From: Actinomyces gerencseriae DSM 6844
Lineage (GTDB): Bacteria > Actinomycetota > Actinomycetes > Actinomycetales > Actinomycetaceae
DNA length: 64,000 nucleotides
Assembly (NCBI RefSeq): GCF_000429265.1
Contig: NZ_AUBN01000006.1
Coordinates: forward strand, 248,001-312,000
Reading direction: 5' to 3'
The notes under the pieces were generated by a model that saw only the letters and a program-made list of their open reading frames with translations, made no database searches and was not told where the DNA came from. This document shows, piece after piece, positions 35,437 through 48,526 of the stretch (positions within the stretch are counted from its first letter, which is position 1; each line of letters opens with the position of its first letter). The position numbers and the translations under genes are program-made.

Positions 35437-35701
35437 GAGGTTCTCCTCGGTCATGGCGGAGCGGCGCTCCGCGGTCGGGTGGTCCGGCGGGGCGCGACGA
35501 CGCGCAGCGCCCTGCGGCACCACCACGTCGATCACGGATGCGCGCTGGTGAGCGCGTCCCTCGCCGGGGCAACACCGCCACCCTACGCGCGCGGCCCGGC
35601 TCCGGCCAAGCGGGCGGCGGCTCCGGTCGAGCGGGCGGCGGCGCCGGCCGAGCGGGCGGGCGAGCGGGCGGCGGCGCCGGCGGGCCCGGCCCCCTGATCG
35701 C
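35437..35701. other. Upstream region of rplY with a 21-bp tandem repeat
   Basis: No gene is supported here. Three 21-bp units follow each other at 35597-35617, 35618-35638 and 35639-35659, with shared core AGCGGGCGG preceded by CGGCTCCGG or CGGCGCCGG; a partial unit follows. The rplY promoter should lie between 35436 and about 35560. Confidence 0.6.
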
Positions 35702-35766
35702 GAGTCGGGCATCCTTGCACGAGTCCGACGACGCCGCCGTCCGACTCACGCCGAAATGCCCGACTC
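35702..35766 (+). repeat. Dispersed repeat A, best copy: nested inverted repeat
   Basis: Outer arms GAGTCGGGCAT (35702-35712) and ATGCCCGACTC (35756-35766) pair perfectly over 11 bp. Inside, GAGTCCGAC (35721-35729) and GTCCGACTC (35739-35747) pair with one mismatch. Repeat B begins 28 bp further on. The copy at 41366 keeps both stems while its loops differ, which suggests that the folded form matters. Confidence 0.8.
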
Positions 35767-35794
35767 GTGGCCCCGGTGGCCGGGCACGGCGCCG

Positions 35795-35882
35795 TCGGAC
35801 CGATCTCGAGCCGGAACCGGACCGATCTCGACGTGGATTACGACCGATCTCGACGCGGAACCGGACCGATCTCGGCGAAAGC
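35795..35882 (+). repeat. Dispersed repeat B, site 4 (four 22-bp units)
   Basis: Units at 35795, 35817, 35839 and 35861 in exact 22-bp register. On the minus strand the last two units encode the end of aroD, and the aroD stop (TAA) comes from a TTA at the unit 2/3 border that is not part of the consensus. Confidence 0.88.
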
Positions 35883-36647
35883 GGAACCGGAGGGGCCGGG
35901 GAGCAGCTCCAGCGCCGCCCTCACCCGCTCCACCGGCAGCTGACCGGGGGCCGAGGGCGCGCCGCCCGCGGTGGCGAAGGTGAGGGCCGAGCCGAACACC
36001 GCGCCGGACACCCGGCTGACCGCTCCGAGGCCGCCCATGGACATCGTGACCACCGGCACGTCCAGCTCCTCGCTCGCCCGGGCCGTCACGCCCAGGAGCC
36101 GTGCGACGTCGTGAGGGTCGTGCGGCACGACCGCGAGCTTGACCGCGTCCGCGCCCGCCTCGGCCATGGCGCGCAGGCGCCCCAGCATGACGGCGTCGGG
36201 CGGGGTGGCGCCGACGTCGTGGGAGGAGACGACGGCGTCGAGCCCCGCCGCGTGCGCCCGCGCGACGAGCCCGGTGGTCCGGCCTCGGGCGAGCTCGACG
36301 TCGAGGGCCGCGGGCCGGACTCGGCCGGGCAGGGCGGCCAGGCCCTCGGCGAGCGCCGGCAGGAGCGCCCGGTAGGCGTCGTCGTCCAGCCGCGCGCCCC
36401 CGCCCTCGGCGGAGGTCCGCACGGTCACCAGCAGGGGCGCACCGGCCGTTCGCGTCGCCAGCGCGCCAGCGAGCTCGACGACATCCCGTGCCGACGGGTC
36501 CGCCCCGAGCAGGTCGGCGCGCAGCTCGACGACGTCGGCGCCCGCCTCCACGGCGGCGCGCGCCTGGGCGAGGCAGCCCTCCGCCGTCGTCCCCGTGGTG
36601 GCGACCGCGATCGCGACGCGCCCGTCGTCCGGGAGCAGGCGGCTCAT
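35838..36647 (-). CDS. aroD: 3-dehydroquinate dehydratase, type I
   Basis: 269 aa. It dehydrates 3-dehydroquinate in the shikimate pathway through a Schiff base. ELRADLL, the catalytic His in VVSSHDVGATPP and the Schiff-base Lys in ADAVKLAVVPHD are present, with MSMGGLGAVSRVSG near the C-terminus. After the natural end of the fold (about residue 255) the last 14 or so residues, AEIGPVPRRDRS, are encoded by repeat B. So an older stop was probably lost or displaced when the repeat arrived. The start overlaps the ppx stop (ATGA). Confidence 0.9.
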   Translation of the reverse strand: MSRLLPDDGRVAIAVATTGTTAEGCLAQARAAVEAGADVVELRADLLGADPSARDVVELAGALATRTAGAPLLVTVRTSAEGGGARLDDDAYRALLPALAEGLAALPGRVRPAALDVELARGRTTGLVARAHAAGLDAVVSSHDVGATPPDAVMLGRLRAMAEAGADAVKLAVVPHDPHDVARLLGVTARASEELDVPVVTMSMGGLGAVSRVSGAVFGSALTFATAGGAPSAPGQLPVERVRAALELLPGPSGSAFAEIGPVPRRDRS

Positions 36648-37663
36648 CGCGCCGGCTCCGCCAGTGACAGGGCGATCCCGTCGAGGATGTCGTGGAGGCT
36701 GGTCACGGTGGTGGTCAGCGGGCGGGCCCGTCCCGTCGTCCCGGTCCGCTCAGCCGTCTCGGCCACGACGCGGGCGATCACCTCGCTCCACACGAGCGCC
36801 CCGGCGGCGATGACGTCGCGGCGCCCCGGTCGCAGATAGCCCCAGGACTCGCGCTCGGCGGCGGTGGAGTGCACGATCGCGTCGCAGGAGGCCAGGGTCG
36901 TCTCGACGCTCAGCTCGGCGCCGTCGATGGCCTCGGCGTCGAAGTCCGTCAGCCCCAGGGCGTGGGCGGTCACGGTGGTGATGGTGCCGGCCAGCCCCAC
37001 GAGGCGACCGGCGGCCGAGAGGTCAACGGCCTGGGCGGCGCGGTCCAGCAGTCCGCGCACCTCGGCGCGGGCGGCCCCCTCGGCAGCGGGGGCCACGCCG
37101 TCGGCCAGGTAGCGCTCGGTGAGGCGCACGCTGCCGGTGTTCAGGCTGATGGCGGCGGTCGGGGCGTCCACGCCCAGCACGAGCTCGGTGGAGCCTCCCC
37201 CGAGGTCGACGACGAGCCGCGGCCTCGCCCCGCCGCCGTCGCTCCGCTCCCCGGCGCCCGGGAGGGAGCCGCTGAGGGAGCCGCTGAAGGACAGGCGCGC
37301 TTCCTCGTCCCCGGAGACCACCTCGGGGTCCACGCCGAGCAGGCGGCGGACCCCGACCGCGAAGTCCTCACGGTTGGAGGCGTCGCGGGTGGCGGACGTG
37401 GCCACGAAACGACGGGCGGCCCGCCCCGGCCCCACGCCGAGCTCGGCGCAGTCGGCGGCGTAGCCCTCCACGGCGGCGAGCGTCCGCTCCAGGGCGGCCG
37501 GGTCGAGCCGGCCGGTGCGATCCACCCCCTGCCCGAGGCGGACGATCTCGTTGCGGCGCAGCAACGGCTCCAGACGGGCGCGGTCCGTCCCGTCCTGGAC
37601 GAGGTCGGCGATAAGCAGGCGAATCGTATTTGTGCCGCAGTCGATCGCGGCGACGCGTGTCAT
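36644..37663 (-). CDS. ppx: Exopolyphosphatase / guanosine pentaphosphatase family
   Basis: 339 aa from ATG 37663 with GGGAG upstream; the open frame extends further as shadow. Ppx/GppA fold of the ASKHA superfamily: the first phosphate loop AAIDCGTNTIRLLI, FVATSATRDASNR, and the second loop VVDLGGGSTELVLG. It hydrolyses polyphosphate or pppGpp and is the short single-module type found as Rv1026 in mycobacteria. A small Gly/Ser/Leu repeat (FSGSLSGSLPG) lies near residue 135. Sits between DUF501 and aroD, all leftward. Confidence 0.9.
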   Translation of the reverse strand: MTRVAAIDCGTNTIRLLIADLVQDGTDRARLEPLLRRNEIVRLGQGVDRTGRLDPAALERTLAAVEGYAADCAELGVGPGRAARRFVATSATRDASNREDFAVGVRRLLGVDPEVVSGDEEARLSFSGSLSGSLPGAGERSDGGGARPRLVVDLGGGSTELVLGVDAPTAAISLNTGSVRLTERYLADGVAPAAEGAARAEVRGLLDRAAQAVDLSAAGRLVGLAGTITTVTAHALGLTDFDAEAIDGAELSVETTLASCDAIVHSTAAERESWGYLRPGRRDVIAAGALVWSEVIARVVAETAERTGTTGRARPLTTTVTSLHDILDGIALSLAEPAR

Positions 37664-37692
37664 GGTCGGTCTCCCGGGTCGGTTCGAGTCGC

Positions 37693-38211
37693 TCAGCACG
37701 AGCATCGAGCAGGATCCCACAAACCGCGCTCGATGAGGACGGCGAGAGTCAGGTCCCCGATCGGGTTGACTCCGCGTCCGGCCGCCAGCGAGTGCCCCAC
37801 CAGGGCGTGAAGGCACTTGACCCGGGTCGGCATGCCCCCGGCGGAGACGCCGTCGATCTCCTCGGCGCGACCGAGCTCGGCACGACGGCCCAGGTAGTCC
37901 TCGTGGGCGGCGGCGTAGGCGGCGGCCAGCGACTCGTCGGCGGCCAGGCGCTCATTGAAGTCGTCCATGAGGTGCTCGGCCTCGAGGGTGGAGCAGCCCT
38001 TCACGGCCGCGGGGTGGGTGAGGTAGTAGGTCGTGGGGAAGGGCGAGCCGTCGGGCAGACGCGGCGCGGTGCGCACGACGGCGGGTCGGCCGCACACGCA
38101 GCGCGCGGCGATGCCGACCACCCCCCTGGGGACGCGACCGAGCTGCTCTCGCAGGACGCCCAGGTCGGACGGGGAGACCGCGGACGCCGCGGTTCGGGGA
38201 GTCCGGGTCAC
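37693..38211 (-). CDS. DUF501 protein
   Basis: 172 aa from GTG 38211, overlapping the divIC stop by 4 bp (GTGA). Unknown function, but always in this actinobacterial cluster with eno, divIC and ppx. Cys-rich VVGIAARCVCGRPAVVRT near the N-terminus, then FPTTYYLTHPAAVKGCSTLEAEH, and a GMPTRVKCLHALVGHSLAAG motif rich in His and Cys near the C-terminus, ending RCSC. The conserved Cys/His could bind a metal. The upstream arginine-rich open frame is shadow. Confidence 0.88.
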   Translation of the reverse strand: MTRTPRTAASAVSPSDLGVLREQLGRVPRGVVGIAARCVCGRPAVVRTAPRLPDGSPFPTTYYLTHPAAVKGCSTLEAEHLMDDFNERLAADESLAAAYAAAHEDYLGRRAELGRAEEIDGVSAGGMPTRVKCLHALVGHSLAAGRGVNPIGDLTLAVLIERGLWDPARCSC

Positions 38212-38918
38212 GGGGTGGCTCCTGACGTCCTCGACGACCCGGTCGGGGCGGGAGCGGGGGCGGCGGAGGCTCCGGAGGGCGTCGACGCGGGCGGCGTCGT
38301 GGTCGCCCGACTCCGCTGAGCGGGATCGGCGGCCGGCTCCGATGACTGCTCCGCCCCGCCGGCCACCCGCGCCGACTCCCGGACGACCTCGTACCAGGGG
38401 CGGTGCTCGGAGGCGTCCGCGCTGGTCGCGCTGGAGGCGGCGTCGTTCCTGAACCGGTCCGCCCCGACGACGACGTAGGTCGTCTCCCCCGGCATGACGT
38501 AGGCCAGCCGCTCGCGGGCCTGGGACTTGACGTAGTCGTCGTCCTGCCACAGGGCGAGCTCCTCCTCCAGGGAGGACGAGGTCTCCCTCGCCCGGGCGAT
38601 CTCGTCGACGACGGCGTCGTACCTGGCGCGCTGGGACAGGTAGCCGCGCAGCGAGGGGAAGGTGACGACGAAGGCCAGCAGGAGGACGAGGACCAGGATG
38701 ATCGCGCGAGTGGGCACGGCCAGCCCGTCGGTGCCGGCCAGGCGCACGACGGCGCTCTCGGGGATCTCCTCGCGCCCGGCCGGGTCCGGGCCGGCGGGAC
38801 CAGCGGCATCGGGGGGCGGGGTCTGCGGCTCCGGGGATGGCCCGGGCGTCGTGCGCGCGGTGCGGCGCGCACCGGGACGGGCCCCCGGGCGGGCGGGTGC
38901 GGGTCTGCGCGGCGTCAT
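38208..38918 (-). CDS. FtsB/DivIC-like septum formation initiator
   Basis: 236 aa. A Pro/Ala-rich cytoplasmic tail (residues 1-68) is followed by one membrane span (AIILVLVLLLAFVVTF) and a coiled coil (RARYDAVVDEIARARETSSSLEEEL). Then comes the conserved DDDYVKSQARERLAYVMPGE block of the DivIC/FtsB family. The last 60 residues are low-complexity. It is a bitopic divisome protein that should work with FtsL and FtsQ. Position between eno and DUF501 matches Rv1024. Confidence 0.88.
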   Translation of the reverse strand: MTPRRPAPARPGARPGARRTARTTPGPSPEPQTPPPDAAGPAGPDPAGREEIPESAVVRLAGTDGLAVPTRAIILVLVLLLAFVVTFPSLRGYLSQRARYDAVVDEIARARETSSSLEEELALWQDDDYVKSQARERLAYVMPGETTYVVVGADRFRNDAASSATSADASEHRPWYEVVRESARVAGGAEQSSEPAADPAQRSRATTTPPASTPSGASAAPAPAPTGSSRTSGATP

Positions 38919-39022
38919 GAGGCCGATCCTGCCCCAGTACGCGAGGATGGCCGAGAGCCGACGTCGGCGGGTCGCTCGCCCTCGGCGTACCCCGCCCGAA
39001 GACCCGGCCCGAGAACGACGGC

Positions 39023-39052
39023 GGGGTGCGGCGGAGTTCTCCGCCGCACCCC
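39023..39052. terminator. Perfect 13-bp hairpin after enolase
   Basis: GGGGTGCGGCGGA (39023-39035), loop GTTC, TCCGCCGCACCCC (39040-39052), about 90 bp downstream of the eno stop and before divIC. There is no U-run, so if it terminates it is of the actinobacterial I-shaped type without a tail. Confidence 0.6.
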
Positions 39053-39143
39053 CACGAGGGCGCTGCCGTCGAGGCCCGGGGCCGGGCTCCGCGCCGCGAC
39101 CGCCCCGATCCGGAGCGCGGCCCCGGCTCAGGTCCGAATCGGA

Positions 39144-40484
<1,341 letters not shown>

Positions 40485-40659
40485 CTACCGGTCGTCGCCG
40501 ACCACTTCGAGGGCGTAGGTCCCCCGTCGCCGCGCCGTTCACGACCGGCGAGCACCGGGGGCCGCCAAGGCGGCGCGGGACGCGGGACGACGACGCCGTG
40601 CGCTCGCGCCGTCGTCGACATGGTTCGCGCCCCGGGCAGGGGGGCGAGGCTCGCGGGCG

Positions 40660-41229
40660 TCAGGACGGGCGCGAGCCGAGCCCGGGCGGGGCGGTGGCGG
40701 CAGCGGCGTCGGGCACTCGCCATTCCCTGTTGGCGATGGTGTAGCGCGGCGACGCCTCGCCGACCAGCGACGACTGCACGGCATCGGCCTCCGCGGCGAG
40801 GGCCGCTTGACGGTCCTGATCCAGCGACTGCACGCGCTGATTGAGGAGCACGGAGCGCGCGACATCGACGCTGGCCCGGGAGTAGGAGGATCCGTCGGAG
40901 CCGTCCAGGGATGCCAGAGCGGCCCTGGCATCGTCGTCGGTCGCGGTGACACCGTACTTCCCGGCGGCCCCCTCGAGAAGCCGCCCCGAGACGAGGATCT
41001 TCAGAACCGCGTCGGCGTCCAGGCCCGGGATCCCGGACAGCTCCGCGGACGCGGTCTGAACATCCTCCTGGGACACCGAGATGGTGCGGGATTGCCCGTC
41101 CACGTCCGTGTAGGTCCCGACGAAGGCCCGGCCGGGGCGCGCGGAGCACCCCGCGAGCACCCCTCCGAGGAGAGCCACGGCGGCGGTTGCGGCGAGGAGG
41201 CGCGCGGGACGCGGAAGAATACGGGTCAC
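40660..41229 (-). CDS. SurA-N-like periplasmic lipoprotein
   Basis: 189 aa from GTG 41229. A lipoprotein signal with lipobox LAGC places the lipidated Cys at residue 28. The body resembles the N-terminal helical domain of SurA/PrsA-type chaperones: VSQEDVQTASAELSGIPG, LLEGAAGKYGVTATDDDARA, LNQRVQSLDQDRQAA. There is no parvulin isomerase domain, so any chaperone role would be non-enzymatic. It sits where mycobacteria have lpqU but is not a transglycosylase. The 3' end before eno is 229 bp of non-coding DNA. Confidence 0.75.
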   Translation of the reverse strand: MTRILPRPARLLAATAAVALLGGVLAGCSARPGRAFVGTYTDVDGQSRTISVSQEDVQTASAELSGIPGLDADAVLKILVSGRLLEGAAGKYGVTATDDDARAALASLDGSDGSSYSRASVDVARSVLLNQRVQSLDQDRQAALAAEADAVQSSLVGEASPRYTIANREWRVPDAAAATAPPGLGSRPS

Positions 41230-41365
41230 GGTGAGCTCCCTGTCAGACCTGCGACGGACACGTGCACGAGCAGTGCGCGGCCGGGGCTCCGGGGGGACCC
41301 GGCGGTCCGCGGCCACGTGCGACCATGGTAGCCCGACCGCCCGCGCTTCCGACGGCCCACGCGTC

Positions 41366-41449
41366 GAGTCGGGCCCCTCCGCGCGAGTCCGACGACGACG
41401 GCGCCGGACTCGCGCGGGAATGCCGGCCTCGTGCGGACATGCCCGACTC
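41366..41449 (+). repeat. Dispersed repeat A, second full copy
   Basis: Outer arms GAGTCGGGC (41366-41374) and GCCCGACTC (41441-41449) pair over 9 bp. Inner arms GAGTCCG (41385-41391) and CGGACTC (41405-41411) pair over 7 bp. It is about 19 bp longer than the 35702 copy because of extra loop sequence between inner and outer right arms. Repeat B begins 30 bp later. Confidence 0.8.
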
Positions 41450-41478
41450 GTAGCGCCCGACATCCGGGCGCCCCTCCA

Positions 41479-41522
41479 CCGGACCGATCCCGGTGCCGAA
41501 CCGGACCGAGATCGGCGAGCAC
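41479..41522 (+). repeat. Dispersed repeat B, site 5 (two diverged units)
   Basis: Units at 41479-41500 (CCGGACCGATCCCGGTGCCG) and 41501-41522 (CCGGACCGAGATCGGCGAGC). This is the most diverged array, placed just before the AT-rich promoter with the DtxR-like box. Confidence 0.75.
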
Positions 41523-41546
41523 GAGAGCCCTCAACACTTTTGTGAC

Positions 41547-41565
41547 TTAAGTACGGAAAACCTAT
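41547..41565. promoter_or_regulatory. DtxR/IdeR-like iron box
   Basis: TTAAGTACGGAAAACCTAT agrees at 13 of 19 positions with the DtxR/IdeR consensus TWAGGTTAGSCTAACCTWA, with the right half (AACCTA) best kept. It lies in a short AT-rich promoter-like patch upstream of the siderophore gene remains, where an iron repressor site is expected. The match is imperfect and could be chance. Confidence 0.4.
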
Positions 41566-41872
41566 GCGTACGATGAACAGGTGTACGGCCTCGTCAGACT
41601 CCCCGGGTGCGGCGGGGGCCCATCCGCGCCGCACGTCCGACCCACCGCTGGGCGAACGGGTCGCGGCCCGCCCGGCCCCGGCCTGGCAGGACGCGTCGCC
41701 CCGACGACGGCCGATGCCTCCGAGGGAGGTTCTCGCCCGGCTGCGCCGCGGGACATCCTCACGACGCGTTCCGCGGCCACCCGCGGTACGCCTGATGAAG
41801 TGCTGTTGGTGAACGGTTAGTCCGCGCTCGACGGCATGCCCCGTTGCTCACCCGTACGACAGGATCCCGCCT
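41566..41872. other. Region between the iron-box promoter and the dhbA remnant
   Basis: Short frames from the GTG at 41581 (to 41820) and ATG at 41564 (to 41812) are open but show no family features, and neither has a good ribosome-binding site. I see no recognisable missing half of dhbA in any frame. Most likely the junk left after a deletion that joined the promoter to the middle of dhbA. Confidence 0.4.
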
Positions 41873-42391
41873 GTGCCATCCAGTCCCGCCGTTCCCGTCC
41901 CGCCCTCGTCCGCGCAGCGCGCGGGGAGGGCGCCTGACGATCTCGCGTCCGCCCCTAGCGGCTCCACCGCCCGCCTCATGTGCGGCCAGCGGCCCGGGGA
42001 CATCCCGCCCAACGTGCGCTCGCTGACGACCGTCGCCTCCAACTCGGCGCTGCGACCGCGTTCCCACCCCGCGGTGTACTCCGCCTCCAAGGCCGCCGCC
42101 TCGCAGTTCACGCGCAGCCTCGGCCTGGAGCTGGGGCCCTCGGGAATCCGGTGCAACGTCGTCAATCCGGGCACGACCCTGACCCCCATGCTGCGCTCCA
42201 TGCGGGACGGGGAGGACCGGACAGCTCAGACGGTGCGGGGCCTCCCGCGGCTCTTCCAGACCGGGGTCCCGCTGGGACGCCTCGCCTCGGCCCAGGACGT
42301 GGCCGGCGTCGTCGAGTTCCTGGTCTCCCCCATGGCCCGCCACATCACCGTGGCGGACCTCGCCGTGGACGGAGGCGCCAGCCAGCGATGA
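41873..42391 (+). pseudogene. dhbA: 2,3-dihydro-2,3-dihydroxybenzoate dehydrogenase, 5'-truncated
   Basis: The frame encodes 172 aa, of which about 125 are recognisable (from LTTVASNSALRPRSHPAVYS). This is the C-terminal half of a short-chain dehydrogenase of the EntA/DhbA type: the catalytic Ser (ASNSA), Tyr and Lys (YSASKAAASQF), GLELGPSGIRCNVVNPGTT, VPLGRLASAQDVAGVVEFL and the family's HITVADLAVDGGAS end. The whole NAD-binding N-terminal half (GxxxGxG) is missing; in its place is unrelated Pro/Ser-rich sequence. The product cannot bind cofactor, so I call it a pseudogene. EntA makes 2,3-dihydroxybenzoate from the product of the isochorismate route. The stop overlaps the dhbC start. Confidence 0.75.
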
Positions 42392-43611
42392 CCGGTGATC
42401 AGCAGAGCACCCAGCGCAGCGCGCGACCTCCCGCCACCGCGCCCGATCTCCTCCTGTCCTCCGGACGCTGGGAGCTCGCCGCCACCGGGGGGAGGCTGCT
42501 CCGGCCCGTCCTCGCCCCGCGTCCCGTGGACGAGGCGCACCGGATCGTGGACGAGCTGCGCCGAGTGGAGCGCGGGACGGGCCGGGCCCATCTGCTCTAC
42601 GGCCTCATCCCCTTCGACCTGCGCGAGCCCGCCTGCCTGAGGATGACCGATGCGGTCGTGTGCCGTCCCAGGCGCTGGAGGGCCGCGGACGGCGCGCCGC
42701 CCCGAGGCGCGTCGGAGCCCGCTCGGGCCTCCGCCCCCGCCGCCCATCAGGACCCCGAGTACCGACGGGGCGTGGCCGTCTGCCTGGACCACCTGGGCTC
42801 CGGCGCCCTGGAGAAGGTCGTGCTGTCGCGGTGCGTCGATCTTCCCCTTCCCGAGGGCGCCGTCCCCTCCCGCGTGGCGGGGGCCCTCCTGGAGCGCCTG
42901 GCGATCCGGGACCACCTCGCCGCCGACGTCTACTGCGCCAGGGACTCCCGGGGGCGGTACTGGATCGGTGCGAGCCCGGAGGTGGTGGCCGATGTCCACG
43001 ACGGGAGCCTCATGACCCTCCCGCTGGCCGGATCACTGGCGCGCCGCCGCGTGGAGGACGAGCGGCGGGCCGACCATCTGCTGCACGCCTCCGGAAAGGA
43101 CCTGCACGAGCACGAGCTGGTCGTCGAGCACATCGGCGCAGCGCTCAACGGGTTCGTCCACGACCTGGACGTGCCCGCGTCCCCCTCCCTGGTCGCCACC
43201 GACACCATGTGGCACCTGGGCACCCGTATCACCGGACAACTGCCCGACGGGGTCTCGGCGCTGGAGGCCGCCCTGCGCATCCATCCGACTCCCGCCGTCT
43301 GCGGCAGGCCCGCGGCGGAGGCGGCCCGGCTCATCGGCGAGCTGGAGGGGCGCAGCCGTCAGTTCTACGCGGGCCTGGTGGGGTGGACCGACTCGACCGG
43401 CGACGGGCGCTGGTCCCTGGTTCTCAGGGGCGCCCGGATAGGCGAGGCGTCGGTCCGGGTCCAGGCGGGGGCCGGAATCGTTCCGGGCTCCTCACCTCGG
43501 GCGGAGCACGACGAGACGGGCGCCAAGCTGTCCACGATGCTGCGGCAGCTCCGGGGTCTCCTCCCGATCGCACCCGGCGACGCGGGCGACGAGCGCGCCA
43601 CGGGCGCCTGA
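42388..43611 (+). CDS. dhbC: Isochorismate synthase, siderophore type
   Basis: 407 aa, with ATG overlapping the dhbA remnant stop (ATGA). Chorismate-binding enzyme of the EntC/DhbC type. LEKVVLSRCVDL carries the general-base Lys. YWIGASPEVVADV, LPLAGSLARRR, IHPTPAVCGRPA (typical of EntC/DhbC/MenF), RQFYAGLVGW and GAGIVPGSSPRAEHDET are in order and appear intact. It converts chorismate to isochorismate for 2,3-dihydroxybenzoate. No dhbB, dhbE or NRPS gene is in the window. It could still serve another isochorismate use, such as menaquinone, but the neighbour favours siderophore origin. Confidence 0.87.
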   Translation: MTGDQQSTQRSARPPATAPDLLLSSGRWELAATGGRLLRPVLAPRPVDEAHRIVDELRRVERGTGRAHLLYGLIPFDLREPACLRMTDAVVCRPRRWRAADGAPPRGASEPARASAPAAHQDPEYRRGVAVCLDHLGSGALEKVVLSRCVDLPLPEGAVPSRVAGALLERLAIRDHLAADVYCARDSRGRYWIGASPEVVADVHDGSLMTLPLAGSLARRRVEDERRADHLLHASGKDLHEHELVVEHIGAALNGFVHDLDVPASPSLVATDTMWHLGTRITGQLPDGVSALEAALRIHPTPAVCGRPAAEAARLIGELEGRSRQFYAGLVGWTDSTGDGRWSLVLRGARIGEASVRVQAGAGIVPGSSPRAEHDETGAKLSTMLRQLRGLLPIAPGDAGDERATGA

Positions 43612-43649
43612 GCGCGCCGATCCGTGGTCGGTCATCGCGGTCATCGCGG

Positions 43650-47465
<3,816 letters not shown>

Positions 47466-47729
47466 GGCGAGCAGTCTAGAGGGGCGGCGCCCGAGGGCGA
47501 GCGCGCCGCCGGCCGATGCGGCTCGTCGCGTTCCGACGTGCGGAGGGTGATCGGGATGCGCGGTCGGGGTCCCGGCGCCTCGATGGCCCCGGGATCCCGA
47601 TGAGGATCGGAGCCCTCGGATCCCAGCCGCAGCGCCCCGCGCCCCGTCCTCGACGTCCTCGCTCGCGCCGGTGAGGGACCAGCGCCCCGCGCCCGCCCGC
47701 ACCCCCGACCACCGAGGAGGGAGTTGGAC
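47466..47729. other. Gap between mfd and the ABC cassette
   Basis: 264 bp without a recognised gene. It includes self-complementary blocks around GGGATCCCGATGAGGATCGG (from about 47590) and CGGATCCC. It marks the step from the very GC-rich mfd sequence to the AT-richer cassette and may be its right-end junction. Confidence 0.4.
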
Positions 47730-48524
47730 TTATATGATCTTCCTCCTCATCACATAGGCTCCGACGGTCAAGGCGATAACCGGGTACGCCGCGGCCGCGA
47801 CCAGGAGCAAGGGGTAGTTGAGATTCGGGATCATCTCCGGATCCCGCGTGATGAGGTATCCGAACAGATTGTTCGGCAGCCACTTGCTGATCTCCTCGCT
47901 CACCTGCAGGGGGATCAGACCGAACACGATCGGCGCGATCAGGCTCACCGCGATGTAGGTTCCCAGCGCGGAAGCGGCCTGGCGGAAGACGAATGCGAGG
48001 CCCGCGGCGAACAGGCCGCTGCACATCAGGTTGAAGTTCGCAACGACTATCTGCCTCCACACAACCGGGTCGGAGAACGACACCCCGTAAGGAGTTCCAT
48101 TGCTGACGAGCACGTCCTCGATCGGGATCAGCAGGATCAGCAGCGCCGAGAACACGCACACCGCGAACACCAGAGGCCACACCAACTTCGCCAGCACGAA
48201 CCCGTATGGCCGTTGGGTCGCCCCGTAGGTCGTATAGATGAACCCGGAGCTCCACTCGGTGCACACGAAGACGATGAACGACGCGCCGAAGAAGATCTGC
48301 GCGAACGAGAATCCGAACTCAGGGATCTCATACAAGAAGGACGTGTTATTAAGCGGCTCCCCCCTCCCGTAGGACAAGGAGACGCTATACGAGACTGCGA
48401 TGGCCACGGCCATCATCACGGCCAGGCCGACGTACGTCAGCAATCTCACCGATCGAGAGCCGATGAAAACGTGCTTCTGAATCGTGAGCTGAGCGAGTCC
48501 GGAGCGTTTGCAACTGGTCCGCAT
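47730..48524 (-). CDS. ABC-2 type permease of a low-GC exporter cassette
   Basis: 264 aa, about six hydrophobic spans. The TEWSSGFIYTTYGATQRPYGFVL coupling segment is of the same type as in the 29-31 kb permeases, but otherwise the protein is only distantly similar. Composition is clearly AT-richer than mfd or prs and codon choice is less GC-biased, consistent with recent transfer. It overlaps nothing; the ATPase stop lies 2 bp upstream of its ATG, so the two are co-translated. Confidence 0.82.
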   Translation of the reverse strand: MRTSCKRSGLAQLTIQKHVFIGSRSVRLLTYVGLAVMMAVAIAVSYSVSLSYGRGEPLNNTSFLYEIPEFGFSFAQIFFGASFIVFVCTEWSSGFIYTTYGATQRPYGFVLAKLVWPLVFAVCVFSALLILLIPIEDVLVSNGTPYGVSFSDPVVWRQIVVANFNLMCSGLFAAGLAFVFRQAASALGTYIAVSLIAPIVFGLIPLQVSEEISKWLPNNLFGYLITRDPEMIPNLNYPLLLVAAAAYPVIALTVGAYVMRRKII

Positions 48525-48526
48525 CG

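Noticed and set aside
41581-41820. 79-codon frame after the iron-box promoter as a real small gene
   Set aside because: No good ribosome-binding site, no family features, Gly/Pro/Arg-rich; more likely deletion debris.
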